Below are positions 17,446-26,065 of a DNA stretch of 64,000 nucleotides, one piece after another. The notes beneath the pieces are model-generated. The model made no database searches. It saw only the letters and a list, made by a program, of their open reading frames with translations, and was not told the origin of the DNA. A program made the position numbers and the translations under genes. Source of the DNA: JABDIP01 sp965212545 (GTDB lineage Bacteria; Pseudomonadota; Alphaproteobacteria; DSM-16000; Inquilinaceae); the NCBI GenBank assembly GCA_965212545.1, contig CBDBVB010000020.1, forward strand, positions 62,001-126,000, read 5' to 3'. How positions within the stretch are numbered: the first letter of the stretch is position 1; each line of letters begins with the position of its first letter.

Positions 17446-17763
17446 TCAGGCGCTCGCCTTGATGTCGGTGATCTTCAGAACCGTCAGATCCTGCCGGTGC
17501 CCCTTGGTCCGGCGGTAGTTCTTGCGGCGCTTCATCTTGAAGACGATGATCTTGTCGCCGCGGGTCTGCTCCAGCACCTCGGCCTTGACCGTGGCACCGC
17601 TGACCAGGGGCTGACCGACGGTCACGCCCTTGCCGCTGTCGACCATCAATACCTCGTCGAGCGAGATCTTGGCGCCCGCCTCGGCGTCCAGCTTCTCGAC
17701 GCGGATGATGTCGTCTTTGGCGACTTTGTACTGTTTTCCGCCGGTGCGGATGACTGCGAACAT
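17446..17763 (-). CDS. rplU: 50S ribosomal protein L21
   Basis: A 105-residue ribosomal protein starting MFAVIRTGGKQYKVAKDD, the conserved L21 N-terminus, which fixes the start at 17761-17763. The typical C-terminal KRRKNYRRTKGHRQ stretch is present. A consensus-quality promoter lies about 70 bp upstream and a terminator-like hairpin lies in the leader, suggesting control of the rplU-rpmA unit at the RNA level. Confidence 0.98.
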   Translation of the reverse strand: MFAVIRTGGKQYKVAKDDIIRVEKLDAEAGAKISLDEVLMVDSGKGVTVGQPLVSGATVKAEVLEQTRGDKIIVFKMKRRKNYRRTKGHRQDLTVLKITDIKASA

Positions 17764-17789
17764 GATCTTCGGCCTATGGCTGAAAACGC

Positions 17790-17818
17790 AAAACAGCGGG
17801 CCGCGCTGGGCCGCCCGC
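17790..17818 (-). terminator. terminator-like hairpin in the rplU leader (possible attenuator)
   Basis: Arms GCGGGC/GCCCGC (17796-17801 and 17813-17818) enclose an 11-base loop and are followed on the minus strand by TGTTTTGCGTTTT. It sits between the promoter and the rplU start. The stem is only 6 bp, so premature termination is a possibility rather than a firm call. Confidence 0.5.
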
Positions 17819-17831
17819 AAGCAAGGCGCGG

Positions 17832-17859
17832 ACTATACTCTCCAAAGCCGCAGTGTCAA
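17832..17859 (-). promoter_or_regulatory. sigma-70-type promoter for rplU-rpmA
   Basis: On the minus strand a perfect -35 (TTGACA, 17854-17859) is followed by a 16-bp spacer and TATAGT (17832-17837). Transcription would start about 60 bases before the rplU ATG. It is a near-consensus housekeeping promoter, as expected for ribosomal proteins. Confidence 0.85.
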
Positions 17860-17910
17860 CGCCTTTGCCGGCATTCGCCCGAGCGCCGGAACGGCCCGGG
17901 ATCCCGTGGC

Positions 17911-18801
17911 TCATCCGCGCTCCAGCCGCCGTTCCCGCATCCAGATGAACAGGCCGCTGGCGACCACCACCGCGGCACCGACGAACACCCAGATATCCGG
18001 CACCGATTCGAAGACGAACCAACCGGCCGCGGTCATGAAGATCAATTGCAGATAGACGAACGGCGCCAGGGTGGTTGCCGGCGCCATGCGATGGGCAATC
18101 ACGGTGATCTGGTGGCCCGCCCAGCCAAACACGCCGATCGCCGCAAACGCCACCCAGCCGGCGAAGGCGGCAGGCCAACTCCAGTCAAGCAGGGCGGGTG
18201 CCGCCAAGGCCAGCGTGCCGATCCCGGCGGCATAGAATTGCTGGGTGGCGGTGGAATCGACCCCGGCGAGCCGTCTAGTCTGGATGAAGTAGAGCGAGGC
18301 GCACAGCGAGGCGCCGATCGACAGCAGCACCGCCCAATGCATGGCGCCCAGCCCAGGGCGAGTGACGATCAGGATGCCGGCGAAGCCGATCACCACCGCC
18401 GCCGCCCGTCGCGGGCCGATCCGCTCCCCCAGCATCGGGCCGCCCAACAGGCAGATCCACAAGGGCGTCGTGAAAAAGATCGCCGAAGTCACGCTCAGCG
18501 GCAGGTGACGGAGCGCGAAGAAATTGAGGATCGTGGCGCCGGCCAGGAAGCAGCCGCGCAGGATCGCCACCACCGGTGCGTTGGTCCAGGCGACCGCGCG
18601 CCAGCGTCCCGGTGCGACCAGCGCCAGCATGATCATCAGATGCCCGGCATAGCGGATGAAGGCGACCTCCAGCGGCGGCAGGCCGGATAGCACCAGCCAT
18701 TTGGCGCAGGTGTCGATCATGGTGAAGCAGAAAAACGCGGCCAGCATCAAAGCGATAGCGAAGCTGCGGCGTTCCTCCGCCGGAAGGACCGACGCGGTCA
18801 T
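17911..18801 (-). CDS. EamA/DMT-family inner-membrane transporter
   Basis: From the ATG at 18801 this encodes about 296 residues with ten hydrophobic segments in two EamA repeats, the drug/metabolite transporter layout. Motifs such as LNFFALRHLPLSVTSAIFFT and PLWICLLGGPMLGERIG match the family. The substrate is unknown. The frame is open upstream to 18996, with another ATG at 18942, but the extra residues are low-complexity and no start has a good ribosome site, so the shorter form is preferred. It ends about 50 bp upstream of the rplU promoter; no operon partner is obvious. Confidence 0.88.
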   Translation of the reverse strand: MTASVLPAEERRSFAIALMLAAFFCFTMIDTCAKWLVLSGLPPLEVAFIRYAGHLMIMLALVAPGRWRAVAWTNAPVVAILRGCFLAGATILNFFALRHLPLSVTSAIFFTTPLWICLLGGPMLGERIGPRRAAAVVIGFAGILIVTRPGLGAMHWAVLLSIGASLCASLYFIQTRRLAGVDSTATQQFYAAGIGTLALAAPALLDWSWPAAFAGWVAFAAIGVFGWAGHQITVIAHRMAPATTLAPFVYLQLIFMTAAGWFVFESVPDIWVFVGAAVVVASGLFIWMRERRLERG

Positions 18802-19135
18802 CCGAGCCGCCGGGCTTGGCCGCGTGCCGGTGCGGGGATGCCGGGGGCCGGTTGTCGGGTCGGCGCGCAACGCCGGTCCGATCGGCCGAGGATCGAAGGG
18901 ATCATCGGTAGAGCGAGCCTGAAGGGGATTGTCGCAAGGCATCAATGCTAGCGCAGTTTGCGCCCGACGGGCGCGGAATTCTGGTGACCGGATCAAGCAC
19001 TGCGATCGCCGCCGTCCCGGCCCGTTCGCTCCGCTTGCGGGCCGAATGGCCTTGGGCTAATGTCCGCGCCGCTTCAGGCAGGCCGGCGCATGCGGATATC
19101 GACCGACGCCCCGCAACCGGCGCCTGACGGCGTGC

Positions 19136-19225
<90 letters not shown>

Positions 19226-19488
19226 CTACTTAAAATATTGATTTGAATAGATAATTTATTCATTCCGCCGTTCGGGGCGTCCGCGTTTGCGGCGTTCGCC
19301 CGTTGGGCGCACGCCATTGCGCCGGGTCCATCATCGTCGCCGGTGGCAAGCGCAATAGTTGGGCATGGCCATCGGCGGAAGGCCGGGGCAGACTGTCGAC
19401 ACGACAGATGGTCCTCGCTATCGGAGGAACTGTCGTGTGTCGCGCCCGCGGCGGCGTGGGGTCGGATCGAATCGTGGGCGGGTACGGT
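19226..19488. other. intergenic, AT-rich patch after tRNA-Ser
   Basis: The first 40 bases after the tRNA (about 19226-19265) are strikingly AT-rich in an otherwise GC-rich region and include a short inverted repeat (GAATA/TATTC, 19245-19261). No T-run terminator is clear. The rest up to 19488 holds no gene I can support. tRNA 3' ends are common integration sites, but no second att copy or integrase is visible. Confidence 0.5.
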
Positions 19489-19997
19489 ATGGGCGAGGAT
19501 CAGGCGGTGCGCCGCGGACGGCCATTTGACGAGACGGATCTGCGGCGTGCGTTGGGGCATTTCGCGTCCGGGATCACGGTCGTGACTACGCGCGATCACA
19601 AGCGGCGACCGCGCGCCATTACTGTCAACGCCTTCTCCTCGCTTTCGCTCGATCCGCCTCTGGTGCTCTACTGCCTCGGCAGATCGGCATTCCATTTCAA
19701 GGTTTCGCCGATGCTAAGGCCTTCGCCATAAACGTCCTGGCTGCGGACCAGGAAGCGCTGTCCGCTCGCTTCGCGCGCGAGGCCGATGACGCTCTCGCGG
19801 ATCTGGCCGTGACCGAGTTGGCGACCGGCAGCCCGATCCTGGAGCGATGCCTGGCCGTACTCGATTGCGAGGCGGAGGCGATCCACGAGGCCGGCGATCA
19901 TCTCATCATTGTCGGGCGTGTTATCGCGATCGACAGGCCGGGTGACAGCGACCCGCTTATCTATTATCGCGGCGCCTATCGCGGCCTCAGGCCCTGA
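19489..19997 (+). pseudogene. flavin reductase-like (FMN-binding) domain protein, frameshifted
   Basis: The first frame (from ATG 19489) encodes the start of a flavin reductase/RutF-type domain: LRRALGHFASGITVVTTRDH, then ITVNAFSSLSLDPPLVLYCL. Near 19701-19703 a one-base loss (or two-base gain) changes frame; the next frame continues as FADAKAFAINVLAADQEAL and DHLIIVGRVIAIDRPGDSDP to the stop at 19997. Joined, it would be about 168 residues, the normal family length. Such proteins reduce FMN with NAD(P)H, often for a partner monooxygenase. It overlaps the end of convergent apbE by 11 bp. True decay and an assembly indel are both possible. Confidence 0.82.
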
Positions 19998-21036
19998 ACC
20001 GCTGCTCGAAGGCAGGTGACGCCACTCCGTCGAAAGCACCGTTGCGGCCGGTCACGAAATAGGCCGGAATGTCGTGCCGCGCCGCCAATCTCATGCCGGC
20101 ATCGACCCCCAGCACCAGGAGCGCCGTAGAGAGCGCATCGGCTTCCATGGTGGTCGGCGCCACCACGCTTGCCGAGGCCAGGTTGTGGGTCACCGGCCGA
20201 CCGGTGCGCGGATCCACGATATGCGAGTAGCGGTGGCCGTCCTGCTCGAAGAAGATTCGATAGTTGCCGGAGGTTGCGAGTGCGGCATTCTCCAGCTCCA
20301 GCACATGCTGCAGTTCGCCCGAGCCGACGGCGGGCCTTTCGATTCCGACGCGCCACATCCGATCGCCGGGCCCCGGCCCCCTGGCGCGCAATTCACCACC
20401 GACCTCGACCAGGTAGTTGTCGAGCCCGCGAACATCGAGATGCTCGGCGACCAGATCGACGCCGAACCCTTTGGCGACGCCGGACAGGTCAAGCCGGCTG
20501 CCGGCGATCTGCTTGATCGCCGCCGGCGGGCTGGCCCGTGTTCCCGCGCCGGTGATCCCCGTTGTCGCACGCGCCGCAGCGATTGCTTGCGAAGTCGGTA
20601 CCCGCGGTTCGCCGGACGCGGCGCCGAATCCCCAGATATCGACCAGCGGCCCGACAGTAGGATCGAAGGCGCCGCCGGAGAGTTCGCCCACGCGCAGTGC
20701 CTCGTCGATGACGCGCCGGGTGTCGGTCGATATCGGCGTCCAGGTTCCGGCGGCAGCGTCATTGAGCTGCGAAAGCTCGGAGTCCGGGCGATAGGTCGAC
20801 ATCCGCCGGTCCACACCGTGGAGCAGACCGTCGATCTCGTCGGAGAGCGCCGCCAGGTCGAGGCTGGATGGGGATGCCACCAGCTTGACGCTGTATGTCG
20901 TGCCCATCGTCTCGCCGCCCAGTGAGGTCAGGTCGGCCGCGTCGTCGCTGCATCCCACGAGGCTCAGGAATGGTGTCGCCAGCGCCATCCCCTGCGCTCC
21001 ATGGATGAAATCCCGTCTGCTGAGCTTGTGCGCCAT
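19987..21036 (-). CDS. apbE: FAD:protein FMN transferase (ApbE), lipoprotein
   Basis: A 349-residue enzyme that attaches FMN from FAD to a Thr in flavoprotein partners. The N-terminus has a Tat-like SRRDFIHGA, and a lipobox LVGC puts the mature lipidated Cys at residue 29, so it acts on the periplasmic side. Family motifs: ETMGTTYSVKL, SRLDLSGVAKGFGVDLV and EADALSTALLVLG. The start at 21034-21036 is fixed by the signal; a much longer frame upstream is antisense to nqrA and is not coding. Close to the divergent nqr operon, its obvious substrates are NqrB and NqrC, which carry covalent FMN. The intervening palindrome at 21120 may co-regulate both. Confidence 0.95.
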   Translation of the reverse strand: MAHKLSRRDFIHGAQGMALATPFLSLVGCSDDAADLTSLGGETMGTTYSVKLVASPSSLDLAALSDEIDGLLHGVDRRMSTYRPDSELSQLNDAAAGTWTPISTDTRRVIDEALRVGELSGGAFDPTVGPLVDIWGFGAASGEPRVPTSQAIAAARATTGITGAGTRASPPAAIKQIAGSRLDLSGVAKGFGVDLVAEHLDVRGLDNYLVEVGGELRARGPGPGDRMWRVGIERPAVGSGELQHVLELENAALATSGNYRIFFEQDGHRYSHIVDPRTGRPVTHNLASASVVAPTTMEADALSTALLVLGVDAGMRLAARHDIPAYFVTGRNGAFDGVASPAFEQRFRA

Positions 21037-21119
21037 CGCCTGAACCCTTGTTCGAACGTTTGGTCTGTCGATCCGGCCGGCCTTGATCGGTCCACCGTCG
21101 CTTCTGGCCGTGATCCCCA

Positions 21120-21136
21120 TTATGCTGGTAGCATAA
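21120..21136. promoter_or_regulatory. 17-bp AT-rich palindrome, candidate operator
   Basis: A perfect dyad (TTATGCT-GGT-AGCATAA) lies in the 306-bp divergent region between apbE and the CBS/nqr genes. It stands out in GC-rich surroundings and has the size of a dimeric regulator site. The regulator is unknown; it does not match FNR or CRP consensus. Confidence 0.5.
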
Positions 21137-21342
21137 ACGGGTTCGCTGCTGACGGGGAGACCTGATCGGATTGACCCTGCGGTCCGTTCCCAGGGCGAAT
21201 TCCGCTCCTTCGCGAGCGGCCGAAAAGGGCTACCCATCGCCGGCTGGCCGATTGTACCCTTTCCGGATCGCGCCGGACCAGTGCGAGACGCGTTTGTCGG
21301 GACGGCGAACGGAGTGCACTCTGCAAGAGGAAGACGAGACCG

Positions 21343-21873
21343 ATGTCGCCAATCTCCTATCAGGGTCCGATGGCGGATGACGAAGGCCCTGAACGCACCC
21401 ATTCGCAGACCAAGCAATCGAGCCTGGGCGTCGGCCAGCCCGGCCTGACGGTGTCGGGCATCCTCGCCGACAAGGGCGACGAGGTCTTCACGGTTACTCC
21501 CCACCAGACGGTGAAGGAATTGGTGGCGGAACTGCATCGGCTGCGGGTCGGCGCACTGGTCGTCGTGGACCATGGCAACAGGCCCGTCGGTATCGTTTCC
21601 GAGCGCGACGTCGTCCGCAATATCGGTCGCAAGGACCGGGATTTCTTCGACGGCCCCGTCGCGGACATCATGACGCCGGACCCGCAGACCTGTTCCCTCG
21701 ACGATAAGGTCGAGGTTATCATGAAACGAATGACCGAAGGCCGGTTCCGGCACCTGCCGGCTGTCGAAGACGGCGAATTGCGGGGGCTCGTCTCGATCGG
21801 CGACGTGGTGCGCCATCGCATGCTGGAGATCGAATACGAGAATCTGAAGATGAAGCAGGCCATCGTCGGATGA
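21343..21873 (+). CDS. tandem CBS-domain protein
   Basis: A 176-residue protein with a short N-terminal tail and two CBS motifs (about residues 38-95 and 103-160: VGALVVVDHGNRPVGIVSERD, then FRHLPAVEDGELRGLVSIGD). CBS pairs bind adenine nucleotides or NAD(H) and regulate partners. It is 117 bp upstream of nqrA on the same strand, so it may sense energy charge for the sodium pump; that link is inference from position. GAGGAAG precedes the ATG. Confidence 0.9.
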   Translation: MSPISYQGPMADDEGPERTHSQTKQSSLGVGQPGLTVSGILADKGDEVFTVTPHQTVKELVAELHRLRVGALVVVDHGNRPVGIVSERDVVRNIGRKDRDFFDGPVADIMTPDPQTCSLDDKVEVIMKRMTEGRFRHLPAVEDGELRGLVSIGDVVRHRMLEIEYENLKMKQAIVG

Positions 21874-21990
21874 CCGCAGGGCCTTAGAACGGAATTGGGG
21901 ACGGCGCCTCGGACGGGGCGTTGGAGTTCGAGGGCGCCGGCAGACGCGGGCGCCGGTATGGGTTTGGGGATGAGGTCCGGGCGTCGAGCG

Positions 21991-23391
21991 ATGCAGCCAT
22001 CCGAGAACAGCCATTCGGCAGCAGGCAACGTGCGGAGCTTCAGCTTCAAGCTGAAGAGGGGACTCGATCTGCCGATCGCCGGCGCACCGGAGCAGCGAAT
22101 CGAAGACGGCCCGCCGGTGACCAGCTGCGCGGTGGTCGGTGCCGACTATCTCGGGCTCAAGCCGAAGTTGCAGGTGGCCGAGGGCGATCGTGTCCATCTC
22201 GGCCAGCCGCTGTTCGCCGACCGACGGTTTGATCGCGTTCTCTACACCGCGCCAGCAGGCGGCACGGTACGGGCGATCAACCGCGGCGCCCGGCGGGTCC
22301 TGGAATCGATCGTCATCGACATCGACGAACAGGACCAACCGCTGACATTCGACCGCTGCCTTGCGGAGGAGATCGCCGGCCTCGATCGCGACCGGATCAA
22401 GGACAATCTTCTGCGGTCGGGGCTCTGGCCGGCGCTGCGCACCCGGCCCTATTCCAAGGTGCCCGATCCCGCTTCCAGTCCGACGGCGATCTTCGTCACG
22501 GCGATGGATTCCAGCCCCCTTGCGCCTGACGCCTCGGTCGTCTTGGGTGAGGGCGGCGAAGATTTCGCCAGCGGTGTTCGGTTGCTCGTCGGGCTGACCG
22601 ACGGCACGGTCTATGTCTGCTGCCGAGACGCGGCGGATCTCCCAGATATCGCGGGCGACCGAATTTCGCTGGCGACATTCCAGGGCCCGCACCCGGCAGG
22701 GCTGCCCGGTACCCACATCCACCTGCTCGACCCTGTCCATGCCGAGAAAACCGTCTGGCATCTGAACTATCAGGACGTCATCGCATTCGGAAAGCTGTTC
22801 CGCACCGGCCAGTTGCCGACCGACCGGGTCATCTCGGTGGCGGGACCTGCGGCGGCTCGACCGCGGCTTTTGCGCACGCGGCTGGGCGCCGACATCCATT
22901 CGCTCGTCGAGAACGAGATCGCCGGGACGGATGTGCGGCTCATAGCCGGAACCGTTCTGACGGGGCGCACCGCCGAGGGCGCCTTCGCCTATCTGGGCCG
23001 CTTTCACCAGCAGATCACTTTGATGCCGGAGGGGCGGCAGCGCGAGTTGTTCGGCTGGCTGATTCCCAGCATGCGGAAATTCGCCACCGCCAAGGTCCAC
23101 TTGTCGAGCCTGTTCGGCTGGTCGCGCCGATTCGCGCTCAACACGAGCCTGAATGGTAGTCCGAGGGCCATGATCCCGGTCGGGCTCTATGAGGATGTCA
23201 TGCCGCTCGACATCCTCGCCACGCAACTGCTTCGCGCCCTTCTGATCCTCGATACCGAGGAGGCCCAGGCGCTGGGCTGTCTGGAATTCGACGAGGAAGA
23301 CCTGGCTCTGTGCTCCTATGTCTGCATGAGCAAGTATGAATATGGCATGGCCCTGCGCGCCAACCTCGAGAAGATCGAAGCGGAGGGCTAG
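21991..23391 (+). CDS. nqrA: Na+-translocating NADH:quinone reductase subunit A
   Basis: A 466-residue peripheral subunit of the sodium-pumping NADH:quinone oxidoreductase. Family-specific strings include RGLDLPIAGAPEQ near the N-terminus, GLPGTHIHLLDPV, KTVWHLNYQDVIAFGKLF and the C-terminal EEDLALCSYVCMSKYEYG. The last resembles RnfC, but the lack of 4Fe-4S cysteine clusters and the operon order identify NqrA. Start choice is uncertain: ATG 21991 gives a short extension before the conserved core, while in-frame ATGs at 21958 and 21970 are also possible. It begins the nqr operon, 2 bp before nqrB. Confidence 0.95.
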   Translation: MQPSENSHSAAGNVRSFSFKLKRGLDLPIAGAPEQRIEDGPPVTSCAVVGADYLGLKPKLQVAEGDRVHLGQPLFADRRFDRVLYTAPAGGTVRAINRGARRVLESIVIDIDEQDQPLTFDRCLAEEIAGLDRDRIKDNLLRSGLWPALRTRPYSKVPDPASSPTAIFVTAMDSSPLAPDASVVLGEGGEDFASGVRLLVGLTDGTVYVCCRDAADLPDIAGDRISLATFQGPHPAGLPGTHIHLLDPVHAEKTVWHLNYQDVIAFGKLFRTGQLPTDRVISVAGPAAARPRLLRTRLGADIHSLVENEIAGTDVRLIAGTVLTGRTAEGAFAYLGRFHQQITLMPEGRQRELFGWLIPSMRKFATAKVHLSSLFGWSRRFALNTSLNGSPRAMIPVGLYEDVMPLDILATQLLRALLILDTEEAQALGCLEFDEEDLALCSYVCMSKYEYGMALRANLEKIEAEG

Positions 23392-23393
23392 GC

Positions 23394-24602
23394 ATGGCGC
23401 TGAGGCGATGGCTCGACTCGATTGAACCGGCGTTCTCGAAGGGCGGGCGTTACGAGAAGCTCTACGCCGTCTACGAGATGGTCGATACGCTCCTTTACAG
23501 CCCGAAGACGGTCACCCGGTTCGCGCCGCATGCCCGGGCCAGCCTCGACCTGAAGCGGACCATGACCTATGTGGTCCTGGCGACCATTCCCTGCGTGATC
23601 TTCGGCCTTTGGAACACCGGCTTCCAGGCCAACCAGGCGCTCGCCCAGCTGGGTCTCGACGGCGCCGGCGGGTGGCGTGGCTGGATCCTCGACTCGTTTG
23701 CAATCGGCTACGACCCGGACAACCCGCTGGCCTGCTTTCTGCACGGCTTCCTGTACTTCTTCCCGATCTATGTGGTGACGCTGGCGGCCGGCGGCCTGTG
23801 CGAGGTCGCCTTCGCGGTCATCCGCGGCCACGAGGTGAACGAGGGGTTCTTCGTCACCTCCATCCTCTACGTTCTGATCCTGCCGGCGACCACGCCGCTA
23901 TGGCAGGTGGCGCTGGGCATCATCTTCGGCGTGGTCATCGGCAAGGAGATCTTCGGCGGCACCGGGAAGAACGTCCTGAACCCGGCGCTCACCGGCCGCG
24001 CCTTCCTCTACTTCGCCTACCCGGCTCAGATGTCCGGCGATACGGTCTGGGTGCCGGTCGACGGCTACAGCGGCGCGACGTCGCTCAGCGTGTCGGCGGC
24101 GGAGGGCCACCAGGCACTTCCGACCATCGGTCTGGACTGGTGGGACGCCTTCTTCGGCTTCATGCAGGGATGCATCGGCGAGACCTCGGCGCTGGCCTGC
24201 CTGATCGCCGGCGTGTTCCTTGTCTACACGCGGATCGCCAATGTGCGGCTGATCGCCGGCTGCATGCTCGGCACTATCGCGATGAGTCTTCTGCTCAACG
24301 TGGTCGGCAGCAACACCAATCCGATGTTCGCCATGCCGTGGTACTGGCACATGGTCCTCGGCGGTTACGCCTTCGGTCTCATCTACATGGTGACGGAGCC
24401 GGTCTCGGCGGCGATGACCAATGCCGGCCGCTGGTGGTATGGCGGCCTGATCGGTGTCATGTGCGTGCTGATCCGGGTGGTCAATCCGGCCTTTCCGGAG
24501 GGCATGATGCTGGCCATCCTGTTCGGCAACGTCTTCGCACCGCTGATCGACTACGTGGTGGTGCGGGCGAACATTCGGCGACGGCGGAGGCGACATGTCT
24601 GA
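23394..24602 (+). CDS. nqrB: Na+-NQR subunit B
   Basis: A 402-residue integral membrane subunit with about ten hydrophobic segments. It carries riboflavin and a covalent FMN; the attachment Thr229 is in DGYSGATSL, the ApbE recognition type. Other typical strings are GGTGKNVLNPALTGRAFLYF and MFAMPWYWHMVLGGYAFG. It lies between nqrA (2-bp gap) and nqrC (8-bp overlap). Together with NqrD and NqrE it forms the sodium path. Confidence 0.97.
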   Translation: MALRRWLDSIEPAFSKGGRYEKLYAVYEMVDTLLYSPKTVTRFAPHARASLDLKRTMTYVVLATIPCVIFGLWNTGFQANQALAQLGLDGAGGWRGWILDSFAIGYDPDNPLACFLHGFLYFFPIYVVTLAAGGLCEVAFAVIRGHEVNEGFFVTSILYVLILPATTPLWQVALGIIFGVVIGKEIFGGTGKNVLNPALTGRAFLYFAYPAQMSGDTVWVPVDGYSGATSLSVSAAEGHQALPTIGLDWWDAFFGFMQGCIGETSALACLIAGVFLVYTRIANVRLIAGCMLGTIAMSLLLNVVGSNTNPMFAMPWYWHMVLGGYAFGLIYMVTEPVSAAMTNAGRWWYGGLIGVMCVLIRVVNPAFPEGMMLAILFGNVFAPLIDYVVVRANIRRRRRRHV

Positions 24603-25413
24603 GCGCCGTTCCTGGATCGGGCGGATTCTCGCCGTGTCCAATGACAACCCGTGGAAGATCGTCGGGGTGGCGGTCGCGCTCTGCCTGGTCTGCTCGGTCC
24701 TGGTGTCGGCAGCGGCGATCGGTCTCAGGCCCCGGCAGGAAGCGAACAAGCTTCTCGAAGTCCGGCGGAATATCCTGGAAGTGGCCGGTCTGATGCAGCC
24801 CGGGGCGGATATCGACGCGCTGTTCGAGCAGATCGAGCCGCGGCTCGTCGACCTGCGCTCCGGCTCGTTCAGCGACGCGGTCGATCCGGCCACCTTCGAT
24901 CAGCGCGCCGCGGCGCGAGACCTCGCCATGAGTGATGCGCTGACCCGGGACCAGGACATCGCGTCGATCAGCCGCCGGTCGCATTTCGCGACCGTCTACC
25001 TGGTCAAGGACGATGCCGGCGGGGTCGCCACGGTGATCATTCCGGTGCATGGCTACGGTCTGTGGTCGACCCTCTACGGCTATCTCGCTCTCAAGCCCGA
25101 CGGTCGCGAGATCGTCGGGCTGCAGTTCTACGACCATGGCGAGACGCCGGGGCTCGGCGGCGAGGTCGACAATCCAGGCTGGCGGTCGCTATGGCATGGA
25201 CGGCGCCTGTTCGACGACGCGGGCCGGGTGCAGATCGAGGTGGTCAAGGGTTCGGCGGCGACCGGACCGGAGGGCGCCTATCAGGTCGACGGGCTGGCCG
25301 GCGCCACGCTGACCTCGCGCGGGGTCAGCAACCTCGTCCGGTTCTGGGCCGGCGAGGACGGATTCGGCCCCTTCTTGAAGAACCTGCAGCAGGAGTTGGC
25401 GGACGATGTCTGA
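24595..25413 (+). CDS. nqrC: Na+-NQR subunit C
   Basis: A 272-residue subunit with one N-terminal membrane helix (about residues 20-45) and a periplasmic FMN-binding domain. The covalent FMN site is Thr238 in DGLAGATLTSRG, a slight variant of the usual SGAT with Ala for Ser. GETPGLGGEVDNPGW is a further family mark. It overlaps nqrB and nqrD by 8 bp each. Confidence 0.96.
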   Translation: MSERRSWIGRILAVSNDNPWKIVGVAVALCLVCSVLVSAAAIGLRPRQEANKLLEVRRNILEVAGLMQPGADIDALFEQIEPRLVDLRSGSFSDAVDPATFDQRAAARDLAMSDALTRDQDIASISRRSHFATVYLVKDDAGGVATVIIPVHGYGLWSTLYGYLALKPDGREIVGLQFYDHGETPGLGGEVDNPGWRSLWHGRRLFDDAGRVQIEVVKGSAATGPEGAYQVDGLAGATLTSRGVSNLVRFWAGEDGFGPFLKNLQQELADDV

Positions 25414-26065
25414 CCCGAAGAGGCTGGTGACCGATCCTCTGGTCGAGAACAACCCGGTCATCCTTCAGACGCTTGGCATCTGCTCCGCCCTGGCGGTGAC
25501 CTCCTCGCTGGAGGTGTCGCTGATCATGTGCATCGCCCTGACCAGCGTCGTCGCCTTCTCCAACCTCTCGATCAGCCTGATCCGCTATCAGGTGCCGGGC
25601 AGCATCCGCATCATCGTGCAGATGGTGATCATTGCCTCGCTGGTGATCGTCGTCGACGAGATCCTCAAGGCCTATGTCTACGAGATCTCCAAGACCCTGT
25701 CGGTCTTCGTCGGATTGATCATCACCAACTGCATCGTGATGGGTCGGGCCGAGGCCTTTGCCATGCAGAACCCGCCCTGGCTGTCCTTCCTCGACGGAAT
25801 CGGCAACGGGCTCGGATACAGTGCGATCCTGATCGGCGTGGCGGTCATTCGCGAGCTGTTCGGCTCTGGCACGCTGCTCGGCCTGGATATCCTGCCGACC
25901 GTGGGCAATGGCGGCTGGTATGAGCCCAACGGTTTGTTGCTTCTGCCCCCCAGCGCCTTCTTCATCATCGGCGGCTTCATCTGGATCCTGCGCTCGGTGA
26001 AGACCAGGCAGCGTGAGAGGATCGACTTCCAGATCATGGATGTGCAGGTGAGGGAGCACGCCTGA
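25406..26065 (+). CDS. nqrD: Na+-NQR subunit D
   Basis: A 219-residue membrane protein with about six helices. NqrD and NqrE are related inverted-topology proteins that hold a 2Fe-2S centre between them in the membrane. Typical strings are NNPVILQTLGICSALAVTSS and TNCIVMGRAEAFAMQN. The Cys in ITNCIVMGR is a cluster ligand position. It shares 1 bp with nqrE. Confidence 0.97.
   Translation: MSDPKRLVTDPLVENNPVILQTLGICSALAVTSSLEVSLIMCIALTSVVAFSNLSISLIRYQVPGSIRIIVQMVIIASLVIVVDEILKAYVYEISKTLSVFVGLIITNCIVMGRAEAFAMQNPPWLSFLDGIGNGLGYSAILIGVAVIRELFGSGTLLGLDILPTVGNGGWYEPNGLLLLPPSAFFIIGGFIWILRSVKTRQRERIDFQIMDVQVREHA

Noticed and set aside
16636..18690. A 684-codon plus-strand open frame over obgE, rpmA, rplU and the EamA gene
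   Set aside because: It is antisense to four confidently identified genes and has low-complexity composition.
19226..19265. tRNA-Ser 3' end as an att site of an integrated element
   Set aside because: No integrase and no repeated copy of the tRNA end were seen; only the AT-rich patch is real.
19987..23226. A very long minus-strand open frame (over 1000 codons) antisense to nqrA
   Set aside because: Only its last 349 codons are real (ApbE, with its own signal and start). The rest is the shadow of nqrA and the CBS gene in GC-rich DNA.
21991..23391. Identification as RnfC of an Rnf complex
   Set aside because: No 4Fe-4S cysteine clusters; followed by typical nqrB, C, D, E, F and nqrM.
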